This document shows positions 32,267-40,413 of a stretch of 64,000 nucleotides of DNA, piece after piece. The position numbers and the translations under genes are program-made. Numbering within the stretch: the stretch's first letter is position 1; every line of letters begins with the position of its first letter. The notes under the pieces are model-generated. The model did not search any database. It worked only from the letters and a program-made list of their open reading frames with translations, and was not told the origin of the DNA. This DNA is from a virus. The DNA lies in IMG/VR virus record IMGVR_UViG_3300044797_000098, positions 62,001-126,000 of that record; one strand, given 5' to 3'.

Positions 32267-34192
32267 CTAAGCGTTTTTTCTACATTCCTTAATATCTTGA
32301 TCTGTTCCACCATTTTCTTTTATTTTTCTTTTGAGTCTTTCAATATCTCTATTAATTTGATCTCTATCACTATTATGTAATTGTTCTGTAGTTCTGGCAG
32401 AATTAAATTTAGCAATTTTTTGGGCTGTAGCTAAATCAGCCGATACTCCGCTACCTATACCAATACCATATACATCTTTGGCTTCATTTTTTTTAGTAAG
32501 ACGATCTGCTTTTTTGTATTCTTTTATTAAATCTTTTTTGTATCTTTCAAGCATTATTGTGTTTTTGATATTCATTGTATTATCTTCCTTATAATTATAA
32601 AAACTATTTAATTTATTTATTTCTTCGTCTGATTTGTTGAACTTTCTACCTTTCATAGATCTTTGAACTAATTCATGCATATACTGAATAGCGTTTTTCT
32701 TTTTTTCTTCACTAACCCAAAATGGGTATGGAAGTTTTTCAAAATCTTTTGACTGTATATTACGAGTATGATTTAATACTTCTTTTAGAATACGAGTACA
32801 TAAACTAGTTAATGACCATCCAAGAATAAACCATAATTCATCCTGATCTACACCATCACGAAGAAACGCGCAAGGTGCCCCACTATCTAATATGTATCCA
32901 GCTGGTAGGTATCTCATATTTAATGATTGGGAAACCAGTTGCCACGATAGTCCTTCTTTTTCAAAGAACGGTTTTCCTCCAACACCATGAAGATACCAAT
33001 TACCATTCTTTTTAAATGTTAAAACCGCATCACCATTATTTTTCCAAAAAATAGCATTTTTTGGTTGTTCATACACTATATTTGATGAAGCCTTATTATA
33101 AAATTTATAATCAGGATGGGGAAGCCTGATAATTTTTTCTTTATTTAAAGGTATCATTTTAACATTACGTTTAGTTGCTCCAGACTTTTCTAATCTAGTT
33201 ATTTCCTCTATACGGTTTTTACTTAATTTGCCTAACCGTGCTCTAGATTTTTCATTAGCCATTGTAATAGGATCTTTAAAAAAATTAAAACTTAAATGTT
33301 CATGGATTTTACCATCATCAATTTCTCTTAAAAATAACTCATTACATCCTATGGTCATACCGCTTGATGCAACCATAAAATCACCTATTTTTTTATCAGA
33401 AAATAATGGAATAAATTCATTTGCAATTTGCCAAGATTTATTACCAGTTAAATCTATTACATTTCTATTTAACCGTTTATCATTAACAATGACGTGATTA
33501 CTTTTTTTATCTAATATAAAATCTATAATTACCATAGGCTGATTAGTTTCATCAGAAAATTCTTCTAATTTATCTATTTTTGTTTTACCACGATTTAAAA
33601 GAAATTCACGCAACCCCTTCATAGTCGGAATAGTTAAAAAACTATCACTGCAAATAAATTTTAGTTGACCTTTTTTTGCCAACATCTCTACGCAGGCTAC
33701 TATAAAAAAACTATATGTTTCTTTTTTTATTTTTAATCCATCACGATTTCCATATTTATTATCTAACTCATCCTGAATGGATGACTCTATCGTTCCGCCG
33801 AATGGCGGGTTTCCAACAATAAAATCAAATTTTTTATTATCAAATTTTGATTTAAAAAAATCATTACATATTATATTATGATTTTTTGGAAGTGCTCCAA
33901 ATATTTTTTCTAATTTCTCTAATGAGCTTTTATAAGCAACACTATCTAGCTCCACTGCAAATATATTTTTAGTTAATGTTTTAATGAGGCGTTCGTTTTT
34001 ATTACCAGTATGTAATTGCATAAAACGATTTACCAATGGTATTAAAAATGAACCATCTCCAGAACTAGGCTCTAATACAACCGACTTAGCTGTCAGCGGT
34101 AATGAGTCTACTATTTTAGATGCAGTTTCTTTTGGTGTAAAAAATTGCCCTAATTGACTTTGCTGATCACGATCCAATCTTGCTTTATTCAT
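32267..34192 (-). CDS. N6-adenine DNA methyltransferase, Eco57I/TaqI-like
   Basis: 641 residues. Motif X (L-G-Q-F-F-T-P, 14-20), motif I (L-E-P-S-S-G-D-G-S-F, 40-49, the AdoMet loop), and catalytic motif IV (G-N-P-P-F, 127-131) lie in the order of gamma-class adenine methyltransferases. Residues ~250-510 form a target-recognition part with L-P-H-P-D and K-L-P-Y-P segments, as in type IIG-like enzymes; the last ~130 residues are charged and helical. It transfers methyl groups to adenine in a specific DNA site. It overlaps a candidate nuclease gene by eight bases. It could protect phage DNA from host enzymes, or act in a restriction pair. Confidence 0.85.
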   Translation of the reverse strand: MNKARLDRDQQSQLGQFFTPKETASKIVDSLPLTAKSVVLEPSSGDGSFLIPLVNRFMQLHTGNKNERLIKTLTKNIFAVELDSVAYKSSLEKLEKIFGALPKNHNIICNDFFKSKFDNKKFDFIVGNPPFGGTIESSIQDELDNKYGNRDGLKIKKETYSFFIVACVEMLAKKGQLKFICSDSFLTIPTMKGLREFLLNRGKTKIDKLEEFSDETNQPMVIIDFILDKKSNHVIVNDKRLNRNVIDLTGNKSWQIANEFIPLFSDKKIGDFMVASSGMTIGCNELFLREIDDGKIHEHLSFNFFKDPITMANEKSRARLGKLSKNRIEEITRLEKSGATKRNVKMIPLNKEKIIRLPHPDYKFYNKASSNIVYEQPKNAIFWKNNGDAVLTFKKNGNWYLHGVGGKPFFEKEGLSWQLVSQSLNMRYLPAGYILDSGAPCAFLRDGVDQDELWFILGWSLTSLCTRILKEVLNHTRNIQSKDFEKLPYPFWVSEEKKKNAIQYMHELVQRSMKGRKFNKSDEEINKLNSFYNYKEDNTMNIKNTIMLERYKKDLIKEYKKADRLTKKNEAKDVYGIGIGSGVSADLATAQKIAKFNSARTTEQLHNSDRDQINRDIERLKRKIKENGGTDQDIKECRKNA

Positions 34193-35057
34193 TATAATCC
34201 CTCAAATTAAATTTTGACTGATCTAATATACTATTTTCTTTATAGTTAGAAATATCAGTTTTAAACTGCTCTATTGTTTTAGTTCTATTTTCAATTAAAA
34301 TTTGTGTTTTTGATTCTATTAATTTATACAAATAATTTATTTTTTCATTCATTGTTTTTGATGATATCGGAAATATTTTATGCTTACTATTCATATACTC
34401 ATAAAATTTGCTATTATTTAGCATAAGTTGTCCGGGGCCAGCATCAAAAGATACAAAATCCATTATTAATAGATCTAATAAATCTGCTAAATAAATAGAA
34501 ACTGATACCCCAATATTATTGTAATATACAAAACTTTCAATTATAAGATAATATGAGTCAATTTGATTTTGTATCATTGCATTTAATAATTTTCTACCAG
34601 AAACTAAATTTGGTTGCCCTGTATGTTTTATTATCTTTGCGTTTTCTAATTTAATGTTTGCTATTTCAGTAAGTTTTGATTTTTCTTTTTCTGTTTTAGC
34701 TTTAAGTAAATCTTTTTCTAATTTTAGTTTTATTTTATCTGATTTTACCTGACATGAATCCTCTACGAAGTGAATTTTATTATTGGTCGGATTGTAAATA
34801 TTACAATTTAACGGTTTAATCCAAAAATCCCCCATGGAACGATCGCTTTCTTCGTCATCTTTTGTTTGCATTGCAATTTTATAGTTTAATTGCAACATAT
34901 TTGCGGTTTGTTCTTGTGCGTATGTTGCTAAACTATGACCACGTTCTTTTTTTGCACTATTTTTAATATAGTCTAGAAATTTTTTTTCTTTGCAATGATT
35001 GTCCCAATCATTCTGCAATAAAATTACTATATTTTCTAATATATCTAGATTAATCAT
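34185..35057 (-). CDS. Candidate restriction endonuclease partner of the methyltransferase
   Basis: 290 residues. Near residue 77 is G-D-F-W-I, and Q-V-K at 103-105 is a possible PD-(D/E)xK site, with an unusual charged insertion between; then G-Q-P-N-L-V-S-G-R-K-L-L-N-A-M, and D-S-Y-Y-L-I-I-E-S-F. That order, with N-L-V-S after the catalytic region and D-S-Y-Y later, resembles some type II restriction enzymes as I recall. The active site is not certain, and loss of a canonical acidic residue would argue for a DNA-binding role. The 8-bp overlap with the methyltransferase gene is typical of a restriction-modification pair. Confidence 0.45.
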   Translation of the reverse strand: MINLDILENIVILLQNDWDNHCKEKKFLDYIKNSAKKERGHSLATYAQEQTANMLQLNYKIAMQTKDDEESDRSMGDFWIKPLNCNIYNPTNNKIHFVEDSCQVKSDKIKLKLEKDLLKAKTEKEKSKLTEIANIKLENAKIIKHTGQPNLVSGRKLLNAMIQNQIDSYYLIIESFVYYNNIGVSVSIYLADLLDLLIMDFVSFDAGPGQLMLNNSKFYEYMNSKHKIFPISSKTMNEKINYLYKLIESKTQILIENRTKTIEQFKTDISNYKENSILDQSKFNLRDYNE

Positions 35058-35089
35058 ATTGCCTTTATATTATTTAAAGTTATGCGTAT

Positions 35090-35117
35090 AATATACAAAT
35101 TATTTCACCCTTTCCAA
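35090..35117 (-). promoter_or_regulatory. Sigma70-type promoter for the methyltransferase pair
   Basis: Minus-strand TTGGAA (35112-35117), 16 nt, TATATT (35090-35095), inside the 3' end of the upstream gene; start of transcription would be near 35083, ~26 nt before the ATG at 35057, with AAAGG as binding site. Confidence 0.5.
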
Positions 35118-35681
35118 TATTTTTAAATCCATTCCAGCCCCAACCAACGCATCCATCAATACCCTATATTCTTCACTCTCCCTAATAAATGCAAGCTCTC
35201 CATAATTATTAATTGGTGCATTGAATGATTTTATAATTGTCATATAATTTGGGGGAATGGGTGTTGAACGATCAACGCTCGCATTTGGTATGAGTTTTAG
35301 AAACTTATACTTATTAACATCTATCGGGTTTGCCAATATTGCAATGCTGGTAATTCTCTTTTGTTTTGCCACAATTATCGTTTGAAAGAACCAGTCTAAA
35401 TAATCTTTGAGGATTTGAGGATCGCTTGACAATTGTTGTGATATTTTTTTTATGTTTTGTATTTCCCAGCTTTTTGAAGGAGCCGTGTGATTGAACTTGA
35501 ATGTGTAATCAACGCCGTAATGGTTTTTGTATAATTTAACCCAATAAGCGATCACATGGACGGGACGCCAGTCTTTTGTTGGAAGGGTTTCAATTTCTGG
35601 GAATTGGCTGAACCATTTTTGGTAAGATTTACTAACCGCATCAGTTAATGATGGCTCAGTTTGTGTTTTATTTAGTTTCAT
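35100..35681 (-). CDS. Hypothetical protein
   Basis: 193 residues, helical, with several tryptophans (K-D-W-R-P-V-H-V-I-A-Y-W-V-K-L-Y-K). No enzyme motif. It overlaps the HNH gene by ATGA. Its neighbours (nucleases, UvsW) make a DNA-processing role plausible but unproved. Confidence 0.65.
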   Translation of the reverse strand: MKLNKTQTEPSLTDAVSKSYQKWFSQFPEIETLPTKDWRPVHVIAYWVKLYKNHYGVDYTFKFNHTAPSKSWEIQNIKKISQQLSSDPQILKDYLDWFFQTIIVAKQKRITSIAILANPIDVNKYKFLKLIPNASVDRSTPIPPNYMTIIKSFNAPINNYGELAFIRESEEYRVLMDALVGAGMDLKILERVK

Positions 35682-36574
35682 TTTTTCTCATGTCGTGTTT
35701 TATCTCTGCCATCTTCCCAATTTTTCTTTGCTGAGTACGGTCTTAGATTTTTTAATGACCAACATTTTAAAAAATTAGGATGATCATAACTATTGAATTT
35801 AAGATCCGATTGCGGTTTTATATGATCTAACTGCCAAGTCCAAGTAGAACTATCATTTTCATTCCAGGTTTTAGGATCATATTTTCCATGATTATTTAGG
35901 GTCATCCATACTTTACCATTATGGTCTAAGTTTTCTGACATACTAAATTGCTTTATTATATGTTCCCATAGCTGTTCTGGCGTCCAAGGAAATTTATCTT
36001 TGCAAGATATTTTATTCTTAGACAACCCTTGTTTTTTTAAAATCGAGCGTACTGCCGTAGAAATATCTTTCATACATTTCCACACTGGATCTGTTTTTCT
36101 TTTATTACTTTCATATTTATTTTTGGTCTTATTTATTTTATCTTTATTATTTTTTCTATAATTCTTTTGGTAATCCCATATTTCTTGTTTTTCTTCTTCG
36201 GAAAGAAGAAGATATTCTTTTCGCCATTTCTCGTTCAATCTATCACTGTTCTCTTCACGATATTTTTTATTATATTTTTTTATATTATCAGCGTTTTTCT
36301 TAGAATATTCCTTTTGGTATTCTAATACCTCATCTCTTTTTTCAGCATAACGAATTCTGGATTTTTTTACTAATCTTTCTTTATTATTTAAATAATATAG
36401 ACGGTGTAATTCTTTATGCTTTTCTTTTAATTTTTCTTTGTTATTTTCACTATATAATTTATTATATTGGCTAACACAGATCTTACACTTTGGAAACTTC
36501 TTTTTTAATTGACAATTAGTAAATTGATCTATAGTTTTTTCTTTTGAGCAAAATTTACAAAATATTTGTTCCAT
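35678..36574 (-). CDS. HNH endonuclease with zinc finger and basic coiled-coil linker
   Basis: 298 residues. N-terminal C-K-F-C-S-K-E-K and C-K-I-C are a zinc-binding pair. Residues ~45-165 are a very basic helical stretch with repeated (Y/K)-x-K-(K/N)-N units, likely wrapping DNA. The C-terminus has the HNH nuclease: L-D-H-I-K-P-Q, S-L-K-N-L-R-P-Y and N-W-E-D, with catalytic His in the D-H motif. Such free-standing HNH genes are frequently mobile homing-type elements in phages. GGAGAACTTGCT precedes ATG. It has its own promoter, which fits an independently acquired gene. Confidence 0.8.
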   Translation of the reverse strand: MEQIFCKFCSKEKTIDQFTNCQLKKKFPKCKICVSQYNKLYSENNKEKLKEKHKELHRLYYLNNKERLVKKSRIRYAEKRDEVLEYQKEYSKKNADNIKKYNKKYREENSDRLNEKWRKEYLLLSEEEKQEIWDYQKNYRKNNKDKINKTKNKYESNKRKTDPVWKCMKDISTAVRSILKKQGLSKNKISCKDKFPWTPEQLWEHIIKQFSMSENLDHNGKVWMTLNNHGKYDPKTWNENDSSTWTWQLDHIKPQSDLKFNSYDHPNFLKCWSLKNLRPYSAKKNWEDGRDKTRHEKK

Positions 36575-36597
36575 AGCAAGTTCTCCGAATACAACTA

Positions 36598-36626
36598 AAT
36601 ATACGGATCATGTATAATTATCACAA
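36598..36626 (-). promoter_or_regulatory. Sigma70-type promoter for the HNH gene
   Basis: Minus-strand TTGTGA (36621-36626), exactly 17 nt, TATATT (36598-36603), with a start point ~17 nt before the HNH ribosome binding site GGAG. Same -10 hexamer as the other strong minus-strand promoters. Confidence 0.6.
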
Positions 36627-36636
36627 CCAAATCTAA

Positions 36637-38106
36637 TTATTTATCAATAAATTCTTTTGGCATTTTTATAACGAACTCTGGTTCGGTCTCATAAATACTT
36701 TTTCTAATTAGCGAATGTTTTTTCAGAAACTTTATGTCGTCCATCGTTTCGACTATTGCAACATAAGGCTTATTTTTACCATCCCTCAAAACTCTTCCGA
36801 TCCTTTGCAATGTTTTTACACTACTTTTACCTGACCCAGCTAATACCAACGCACTCAATGTTTTTACATCGATTCCAATGTCGTATATCATACTTGCCAC
36901 GATACATTTAGATTTACCGCTGAGCAGGTTTTCTTTCACCTGTGCTCGCTTCTTCGTTGTATCTTTACCATTGAGGAACTCGGTGTCAATACCTTTATTT
37001 TCAAATAATTTTAACAATGTTTTTCCGTGGGCCAGGACTTTGAAAAGAACTAAAACTTGATACCCTTTATTAATTAGTTTTTCTGCTTCTGACACGAGTA
37101 TATTATTTCTGTATTCATTATTTACTACATGATCACTATATACCGTTTGATATGGTGTATCATATTTAGCATAGCCTTTTATATACACGAACTTGATCAT
37201 TGGTTTTGCAAGGATACCCCGCTTAATTAATTCTGATGCTTTTACTTCGTGTATATTATTGCCCAGTATTCCCGTTAGTAATAAATCTGCGCCATCATCT
37301 CTTTTTGGTGTTCCACTATACGAAAACAATCTTTCTGGCTGTATAACTTTATATATACTTCTAATTGTTTTAGCCCCAGCGATATGGCATTCGTCTAAAT
37401 GAACTATCTTCGCATTTTTCATACAATCAATTATTTTTTTCGTATTACTCTCGTCGAACTTCTCATCCGAACTTATATCATCTAATAAAATATCTTTTGG
37501 TTTCAATCCTAATGCTTTACCCAATGTCCAGACTGATGCTATTGTTATATTACCTATTTGGCATATACCATCACCAACGATACCGATCTCTTGATCAAAT
37601 AGTAATGAAAAGAATGAATGAAATTGATGTAGCAACTCTTTGGAAATTACAAGCATCAATGTAGGCTTACCGAATTGTGCTGTTATCAATGCTGCCGTTA
37701 GACTCTTACCTGAACCCGTTGCGTGCTTATATATTGCACGATCTTTATCCAACGCATAATTTACTGCATCCAACTGATAGTCATATGGAACTAAATCTAA
37801 TTTTTTTAGATTATGAGATATATCTATACTTTTTGTTGGAATGATTGGTAATTTTTGATTTATGATTTCTAATTGTTTATTATTCTTTATATAAAAATCA
37901 TTTACATAATTAACTAATCCTGAATAGAACTCTTGTTTTTTATTGAGGAGATATTCTTTTCCATCCCAATGATGACGTTTAAATGCTGGACTGAACTCTG
38001 CTCCCTCATATTTAAACGATAGGTGATTATGTAATTGTTTTAGAAAAACTAAATCATCTTCTTCTATGATTTTAGAAAACTTCTCTTTGACTAGGAGCTT
38101 GGTCAT
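36637..38106 (-). CDS. uvsW: UvsW-like SF2 DNA/RNA helicase
   Basis: 489 residues. The N-terminal ~100 residues match UvsW-type (K-R-H-H-W-D-G-K-E-Y), then Walker A A-T-G-S-G-K-S (129-135) and a D-E-C-H box (238-241) in place of DEAH. Later motifs include F-S-Y-S-G-T-P-K-R, and G-R-V-L-R-D-G-K-N (motif VI with arginine finger). UvsW dismantles recombination intermediates and R-loops and helps switch replication mode in T4. TAAATG joins it to the upstream gene. The remaining region to 36574 has a promoter for the HNH gene. Confidence 0.9.
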   Translation of the reverse strand: MTKLLVKEKFSKIIEEDDLVFLKQLHNHLSFKYEGAEFSPAFKRHHWDGKEYLLNKKQEFYSGLVNYVNDFYIKNNKQLEIINQKLPIIPTKSIDISHNLKKLDLVPYDYQLDAVNYALDKDRAIYKHATGSGKSLTAALITAQFGKPTLMLVISKELLHQFHSFFSLLFDQEIGIVGDGICQIGNITIASVWTLGKALGLKPKDILLDDISSDEKFDESNTKKIIDCMKNAKIVHLDECHIAGAKTIRSIYKVIQPERLFSYSGTPKRDDGADLLLTGILGNNIHEVKASELIKRGILAKPMIKFVYIKGYAKYDTPYQTVYSDHVVNNEYRNNILVSEAEKLINKGYQVLVLFKVLAHGKTLLKLFENKGIDTEFLNGKDTTKKRAQVKENLLSGKSKCIVASMIYDIGIDVKTLSALVLAGSGKSSVKTLQRIGRVLRDGKNKPYVAIVETMDDIKFLKKHSLIRKSIYETEPEFVIKMPKEFIDK

Positions 38107-38316
38107 TTACCACTTCTCGTATCCTTCTGATATTCTCTTACTCAATTTCTTATTAAATTCAATTCTTTCTAATTCTTTTCGTCTTCGATTGCAAAAATCA
38201 CATTGACAATCGCATCCGTCTTTATGTTGTTCCCCACCAACACAATAATGCTGATTATCATTTTTCGATACTAATTTTTCATTAGGATTTACTTTTATTT
38301 TATATTTCTTGCTCAT
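38107..38316 (-). CDS. Small Cys-rich basic protein
   Basis: 69 residues, strongly basic. Cysteines in C-D-C-Q-C-D-F-C-N-R-R form a compact metal site with two possible C-x-C / C-x-x-C pairs, and the last 30 residues are helical (Arg/Lys/Glu). Directly upstream of UvsW with TAAATG coupling, so possibly a partner. Not recognised. Confidence 0.6.
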   Translation of the reverse strand: MSKKYKIKVNPNEKLVSKNDNQHYCVGGEQHKDGCDCQCDFCNRRRKELERIEFNKKLSKRISEGYEKW

Positions 38317-38329
38317 TTATGAAATTTAA

Positions 38330-38599
38330 TCAGATTTCTTTTTTATATATTTTCTTGAACTTAAACTTAGCAGCCCTAGCTTCACGCTCTATCCTATGTT
38401 CTTCCGTTTCTACTATTGGTTCAGGTGGCACATAAGGCTTTGTTTTATCGGTTAATGCATAATATATTGATATCGGTATGGTTATAGGAAAGAATAAAAC
38501 ATACAATCCTACTCCAACAAGCACTAATCTACCAAATGAACTATATAAATCATGTCTATCATCTACCCATTCCCACATTTTATCTATCGGATTTTTCAT
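38330..38599 (-). CDS. Small membrane protein
   Basis: 89 residues from the ATG at 38599; a TTG at 38626 and an ATG at 38578 (just after the upstream stop, TAAAATG) are alternatives. One hydrophobic segment, L-V-L-V-G-V-G-L-Y-V-L-F-F-P-I-T, continues to I-S-I-Y-Y-A-L, long enough for one or two transmembrane helices. A basic C-terminal tail follows. Near the endolysin, so an accessory lysis or envelope role is possible but unproved. Confidence 0.55.
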   Translation of the reverse strand: MKNPIDKMWEWVDDRHDLYSSFGRLVLVGVGLYVLFFPITIPISIYYALTDKTKPYVPPEPIVETEEHRIEREARAAKFKFKKIYKKEI

Positions 38600-38894
38600 T
38601 TTTTGCCAATTTGATTTGTTTTTCAAATATCTTTTCTATTTCATCTAGTTCCGCTATAAAATAGGCAGAAAAATCTCCTGAATAACACTCTACTTCATAA
38701 ACTGGTTTATTTTTCTTTTGCGCAATTAATGCTAATCTAAATCCATTTTGTACTTCATTTTCAGCTCTAACTTTTCCAGATATGGTATAATGATCGGCTG
38801 ATTTAATCAATATGGTATCTATATAATCAAACTCATAATTATTATATAATAATTGCATTAAATTATTTAACTTTTTGGATCGTTTTATTTTCAT
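38580..38894 (-). CDS. Hypothetical protein
   Basis: 104 residues, basic N-terminus (M-K-I-K-R-S-K-K-L-N-N-L-M-Q-L-L-Y-N-N), a Y-E-V-E-C-Y-S-G-D-F-S-A-Y-F beta segment and a charged final helix. ATGA overlap with the zinc-ribbon gene upstream and a short overlap with the membrane-protein gene. Not recognised. Confidence 0.6.
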   Translation of the reverse strand: MKIKRSKKLNNLMQLLYNNYEFDYIDTILIKSADHYTISGKVRAENEVQNGFRLALIAQKKNKPVYEVECYSGDFSAYFIAELDEIEKIFEKQIKLAKNEKSDR

Positions 38895-39313
38895 TTCAAT
38901 ACCAACATAGCTTCTATTTTTTCAATGCTCTGTTTATCATCCCATCTATTATTAAACATTTTGACCAAATCTTCGCATCTCTTTCTTTGATCAATAAATG
39001 CCTCAATTATCCTCATTAGATCTTTCTTTTCTTTTGATTTTTTATCGTCATCTATTCTAATGGCGATATGACACTTTGGACAATTGAATACCTTTTCTGT
39101 TGGTGGGGATACGTAATTAACGCCAGAACTACCGCTAACTAAATACTGCCCCGATAGTGTTGGACTAGGGATATATCCTAATACCCCTACATGCGATTGA
39201 GCAGCTACCGAACTAAGTGGGCTATAAGCACCACGAGCACCACCAAGATCACCGCTATATTCTTTTGCTGATTCTGTTTCGATTAACTTATATGAACATT
39301 GAGGACAAAACAT
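38891..39313 (-). CDS. Zinc-ribbon protein
   Basis: 140 residues: M-F-C-P-Q-C at the start and C-P-K-C-H in the middle, separated by ~70 low-complexity Ser/Gly residues, so the two halves of a zinc site are split by a flexible insertion. A basic helix ends the protein. Overlap TAATG with the endolysin gene upstream. Confidence 0.6.
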   Translation of the reverse strand: MFCPQCSYKLIETESAKEYSGDLGGARGAYSPLSSVAAQSHVGVLGYIPSPTLSGQYLVSGSSGVNYVSPPTEKVFNCPKCHIAIRIDDDKKSKEKKDLMRIIEAFIDQRKRCEDLVKMFNNRWDDKQSIEKIEAMLVLK

Positions 39314-40413
39314 TATATGTGCAATACATTCTTTGCAAAATTAGCGATTAGATTCATAACATTATTCCAAAAATTAGGAGGCAATGTTGGATGAGCAGGT
39401 CGTGCCGGTGATGGCGCAACTGCATCGGGATTTGGTGCAGGATCTGTTGGATGGATAGGATCCGGCGCTGCTACGACTGTTGGCAATGATGGAACTATTA
39501 CAGGTATTGCTATTGATACCACTGCACCTTGTAAAACTGTTTTTGTTGCTGGGCCTGCAATTCCATCAACTGGAAGCCCATGTGTTGATTGAAATGCTTC
39601 AATCGCTGCTATGGTTTTTGGTCCGTTATTACCGTCTTCTATTAGTGGTGTTCCTGCGCCTCCTAATAGATTCAATGCATGCTGAACATCTACCATTGTA
39701 TTGATTGGTGTCCCTACTGGTGGAGGTGGCGTTTGCGGAGCCGTATTGACCGTAGGAACGCTCGTTCCGGTCATTCTGGGGGTTTGTACGCCCCATAGGC
39801 TGAGGTCAATTGCAAGGTCGGTATCAACATTTACACCATTTGGAAGCTTTGCTGTTCCGCCACTGTTTTGCCATAATACATATGAGTTCCAAGGCTTTGG
39901 AATCATTGGACTATTTGCTTGATATGAGGCAATCCATAATGGGTAGTCTGCAAATTGTGCAGGATTTCCTATAGTTTGCATAAAGTTTGGATATGTGTAA
40001 ATTGGGATTTTTTTACCGCTCAGTCGTTCATATTCTTGGAGATATGTCAATGTCCATTCAACAATTTGATTTGCTGAGCAGCCCCACTTTTTCCAATCAT
40101 TTTGCATCGGCCATTCCAAATCCAAGCTCGCTAACTCACCAGCAGCAGCCTTAAAATGGAGCTGTGCTTGAATCACCGGATCTCGTGTTGGCTGTGAAGA
40201 TAGCGGAGGTAATGGAAACGCAAAATTATATGCCATTGGCAACATTCCTGCGTTTTTTGTTCCTGCTATATTTTTAGTGTAATTTATGTCTGTTCCGCTA
40301 TTGCCAATGGCACATCTGCTTATAATGAACTTTGTTCCCTGTTGTGCTAAAAGATCAAATTGCACTGTGCCTTGTATAACGCTGATATCGTAGCCCTTGT
40401 AAAAATTAGTCAT
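39313..40413 (-). CDS. Endolysin: GH25 muramidase with peptidoglycan-binding domain
   Basis: 366 residues. Residues 1-~210 form a GH25 lysozyme: G-Y-D-I-S (Asp9), L-D-L-E (Asp98 and Glu100, the catalytic pair), Y-T-Y-P-N-F and L-W-I-A-S-Y. A PG-binding-1-type domain (~230-300) has D-V-Q-H-A-L-N-L-L, then I-E-A-F-Q-S-T-H-G-L-P-V-D-G, and G-P-A-T-K. A proline-rich linker leads to a final amphipathic helix, F-W-N-N-V-M-N-L-I-A-N-F. It cleaves the glycan chain of peptidoglycan. There is no signal peptide, so a holin or membrane partner would be needed. Confidence 0.9.
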   Translation of the reverse strand: MTNFYKGYDISVIQGTVQFDLLAQQGTKFIISRCAIGNSGTDINYTKNIAGTKNAGMLPMAYNFAFPLPPLSSQPTRDPVIQAQLHFKAAAGELASLDLEWPMQNDWKKWGCSANQIVEWTLTYLQEYERLSGKKIPIYTYPNFMQTIGNPAQFADYPLWIASYQANSPMIPKPWNSYVLWQNSGGTAKLPNGVNVDTDLAIDLSLWGVQTPRMTGTSVPTVNTAPQTPPPPVGTPINTMVDVQHALNLLGGAGTPLIEDGNNGPKTIAAIEAFQSTHGLPVDGIAGPATKTVLQGAVVSIAIPVIVPSLPTVVAAPDPIHPTDPAPNPDAVAPSPARPAHPTLPPNFWNNVMNLIANFAKNVLHI

